From NCBI GenBank assembly GCA_944383415.1, contig CALWPK010000004.1, positions 1 through 44,196 on the forward strand: a DNA stretch of 44,196 bases, written 5' to 3'. The notes under the pieces are model-generated. The model searched no databases. It was not told the origin of the DNA and saw only the letters and a list, made by a program, of their open reading frames with translations. Origin of the DNA: an uncultured Clostridia bacterium. GTDB taxonomy: Bacteria; Bacillota; Clostridia; Christensenellales; UBA1242. The translations under genes and the position numbers were made by a program. Position 1 is the first letter of the stretch; every line of letters begins with the position of its first letter. Shown in pieces: positions 43,513 to 44,196 of this stretch.

Positions 43513-43537
43513 CAACTGAACCACATAGGTTCAGTTG
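43513..43537 (+). terminator. Hairpin after the duplicated tRNA end
   Basis: A perfect 10-bp stem (CAACTGAACC / GGTTCAGTTG) with loop ACATA, then TTTTAT. It is terminator-like. Confidence 0.6.
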
Positions 43538-43719
43538 TTTTATCATAATTTAATAAAAAACATGGACAATTGAGTCAAACTCAAATTTTTTTAATTTTAT
43601 TTTATACAATATACCCACTATCTATATTGCCTATATCTATAATATAAACGGAAGTAGATCTATGTATGCCAGCATAAAAAGGACGAGTTTACCTTTATGA
43701 TACATTTATTTAATAATAT

Positions 43720-43748
43720 TTGACAATACAAGTAAAAGTTGATATACT
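43720..43748 (+). promoter_or_regulatory. Near-consensus promoter of the right-end gene
   Basis: TTGACA (43720-43725), 17 bases, then TATACT (43743-43748), with the ATG 22 bases downstream. Confidence 0.75.
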
Positions 43749-43770
43749 ATACAATATAGGGAGATAAAAT

Positions 43771-44196
43771 ATGGACAATCAAGAAATTATTGAATATGAA
43801 ACTATGGCTAGAAAATTTTTAAAAGATAAAGTGCCACTTGAGGAATGCCACCCAAATTTTTTCGTATATTTCTTATTAAAAAAATACAACAAAAACTTTA
43901 AACAAAAATTAAATACCTCTGATATAAATGAACAAAAAGAAATAATCAGCGGATATAGTCTATACTTATTAGATTTTAAGAAAAAATTATCAGAAGTCGC
44001 TAACCTACTCTCAATAAACCCAAACGAATATTCAGATTTTTATCATACAGTTGTAGCAGATCCGACAATTTTTGTTCCAGTAAACAGGCTTTCACAGGCC
44101 CAAATAAATAAAGTGAACAATATGATGGAAACAACAAATGTAGTCACATCTACAGATGTTTTAAAACAATTAAAATTAAATCCTAAAATGTTAAAT
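43771..44196 (+). CDS. Truncated hypothetical gene at the right edge
   Basis: A frame of 142 codons runs from ATG 43771, with GGGAG before it, to the window edge. The visible part begins MDNQEIIEYETMARKFL, continues through PNFFVYFLLKKYNKNFKQ, and is mainly charged helices with no membrane segment. I do not recognise a family. The strong promoter and ribosome site make it a real gene. It lies just past the duplicated tRNA end, so it may be the first gene of a neighbouring inserted region. Confidence 0.6.
   Translation, partial: MDNQEIIEYETMARKFLKDKVPLEECHPNFFVYFLLKKYNKNFKQKLNTSDINEQKEIISGYSLYLLDFKKKLSEVANLLSINPNEYSDFYHTVVADPTIFVPVNRLSQAQINKVNNMMETTNVVTSTDVLKQLKLNPKMLN

Overview
The window looks like a chromosome segment of a low-GC Gram-positive bacterium, probably a clostridia-like Bacillota lineage. 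The grounds are a SpoVT sporulation regulator, a Bacillus/phage-type ThyA, an NdoA-type MazF, strong AGGAGG-like ribosome sites, TTGACA/TATAAT promoters, many intrinsic terminators and TGA used as a stop. No species can be named from the sequence alone.

Positions 1-13050 form an accessory, defence-like island, visibly more A+T-rich in its coding than what follows. From the left it holds: the start of a truncated gene; four tandem stem-loops with a constant loop and compensated stems (140-354); a PLD-nuclease/helicase/DUF3427 protein coupled to a NUDIX hydrolase; an AAA/ABC-type ATPase coupled to a TOPRIM-like protein (OLD/PARIS/RloAB-like layout); a plus-strand unit of a large STAND NTPase with a PD-(D/E)XK-like N-terminus plus a HEPN-like protein, bracketed by two copies of a 31-bp element that each precede a terminator; and a small HExxH metalloprotease-like protein. 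A hairpin-rich patch (12838-13045) that may be a non-autonomous IS200/IS605-type element closes the island.

Positions 13050-31020 look like chromosomal housekeeping and envelope genes: a 2289-residue secreted InlB-repeat-type protein, thyA, a Ca2+-type P-ATPase, a ferritin-like protein, a decayed flavodoxin gene, a Rho-like protein whose P-loop is lost, a four-helix protein upstream of a MazF toxin with an unusual antitoxin-position gene, ldh with a membrane protein, and spoVT.

Positions 31220-41750 hold a compact type IV secretion-like locus: VirB4 ATPase, VirB6/TrbL-like membrane protein, a bitopic protein with a very acidic N-terminus, and a VirB2-like pilin on the minus strand, with a divergent VirD4/TraG coupling protein. 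No relaxase or integrase is visible, so this may be a resident secretion apparatus rather than a mobile element.

The right end holds a possible decayed gene, a small hypothetical gene, an initiator tRNA-Met, a 32-bp duplication of that tRNA's 3' end 188 bp downstream (an attachment-site scar candidate) around a structured stretch, and the start of a truncated hypothetical gene with a near-consensus promoter.
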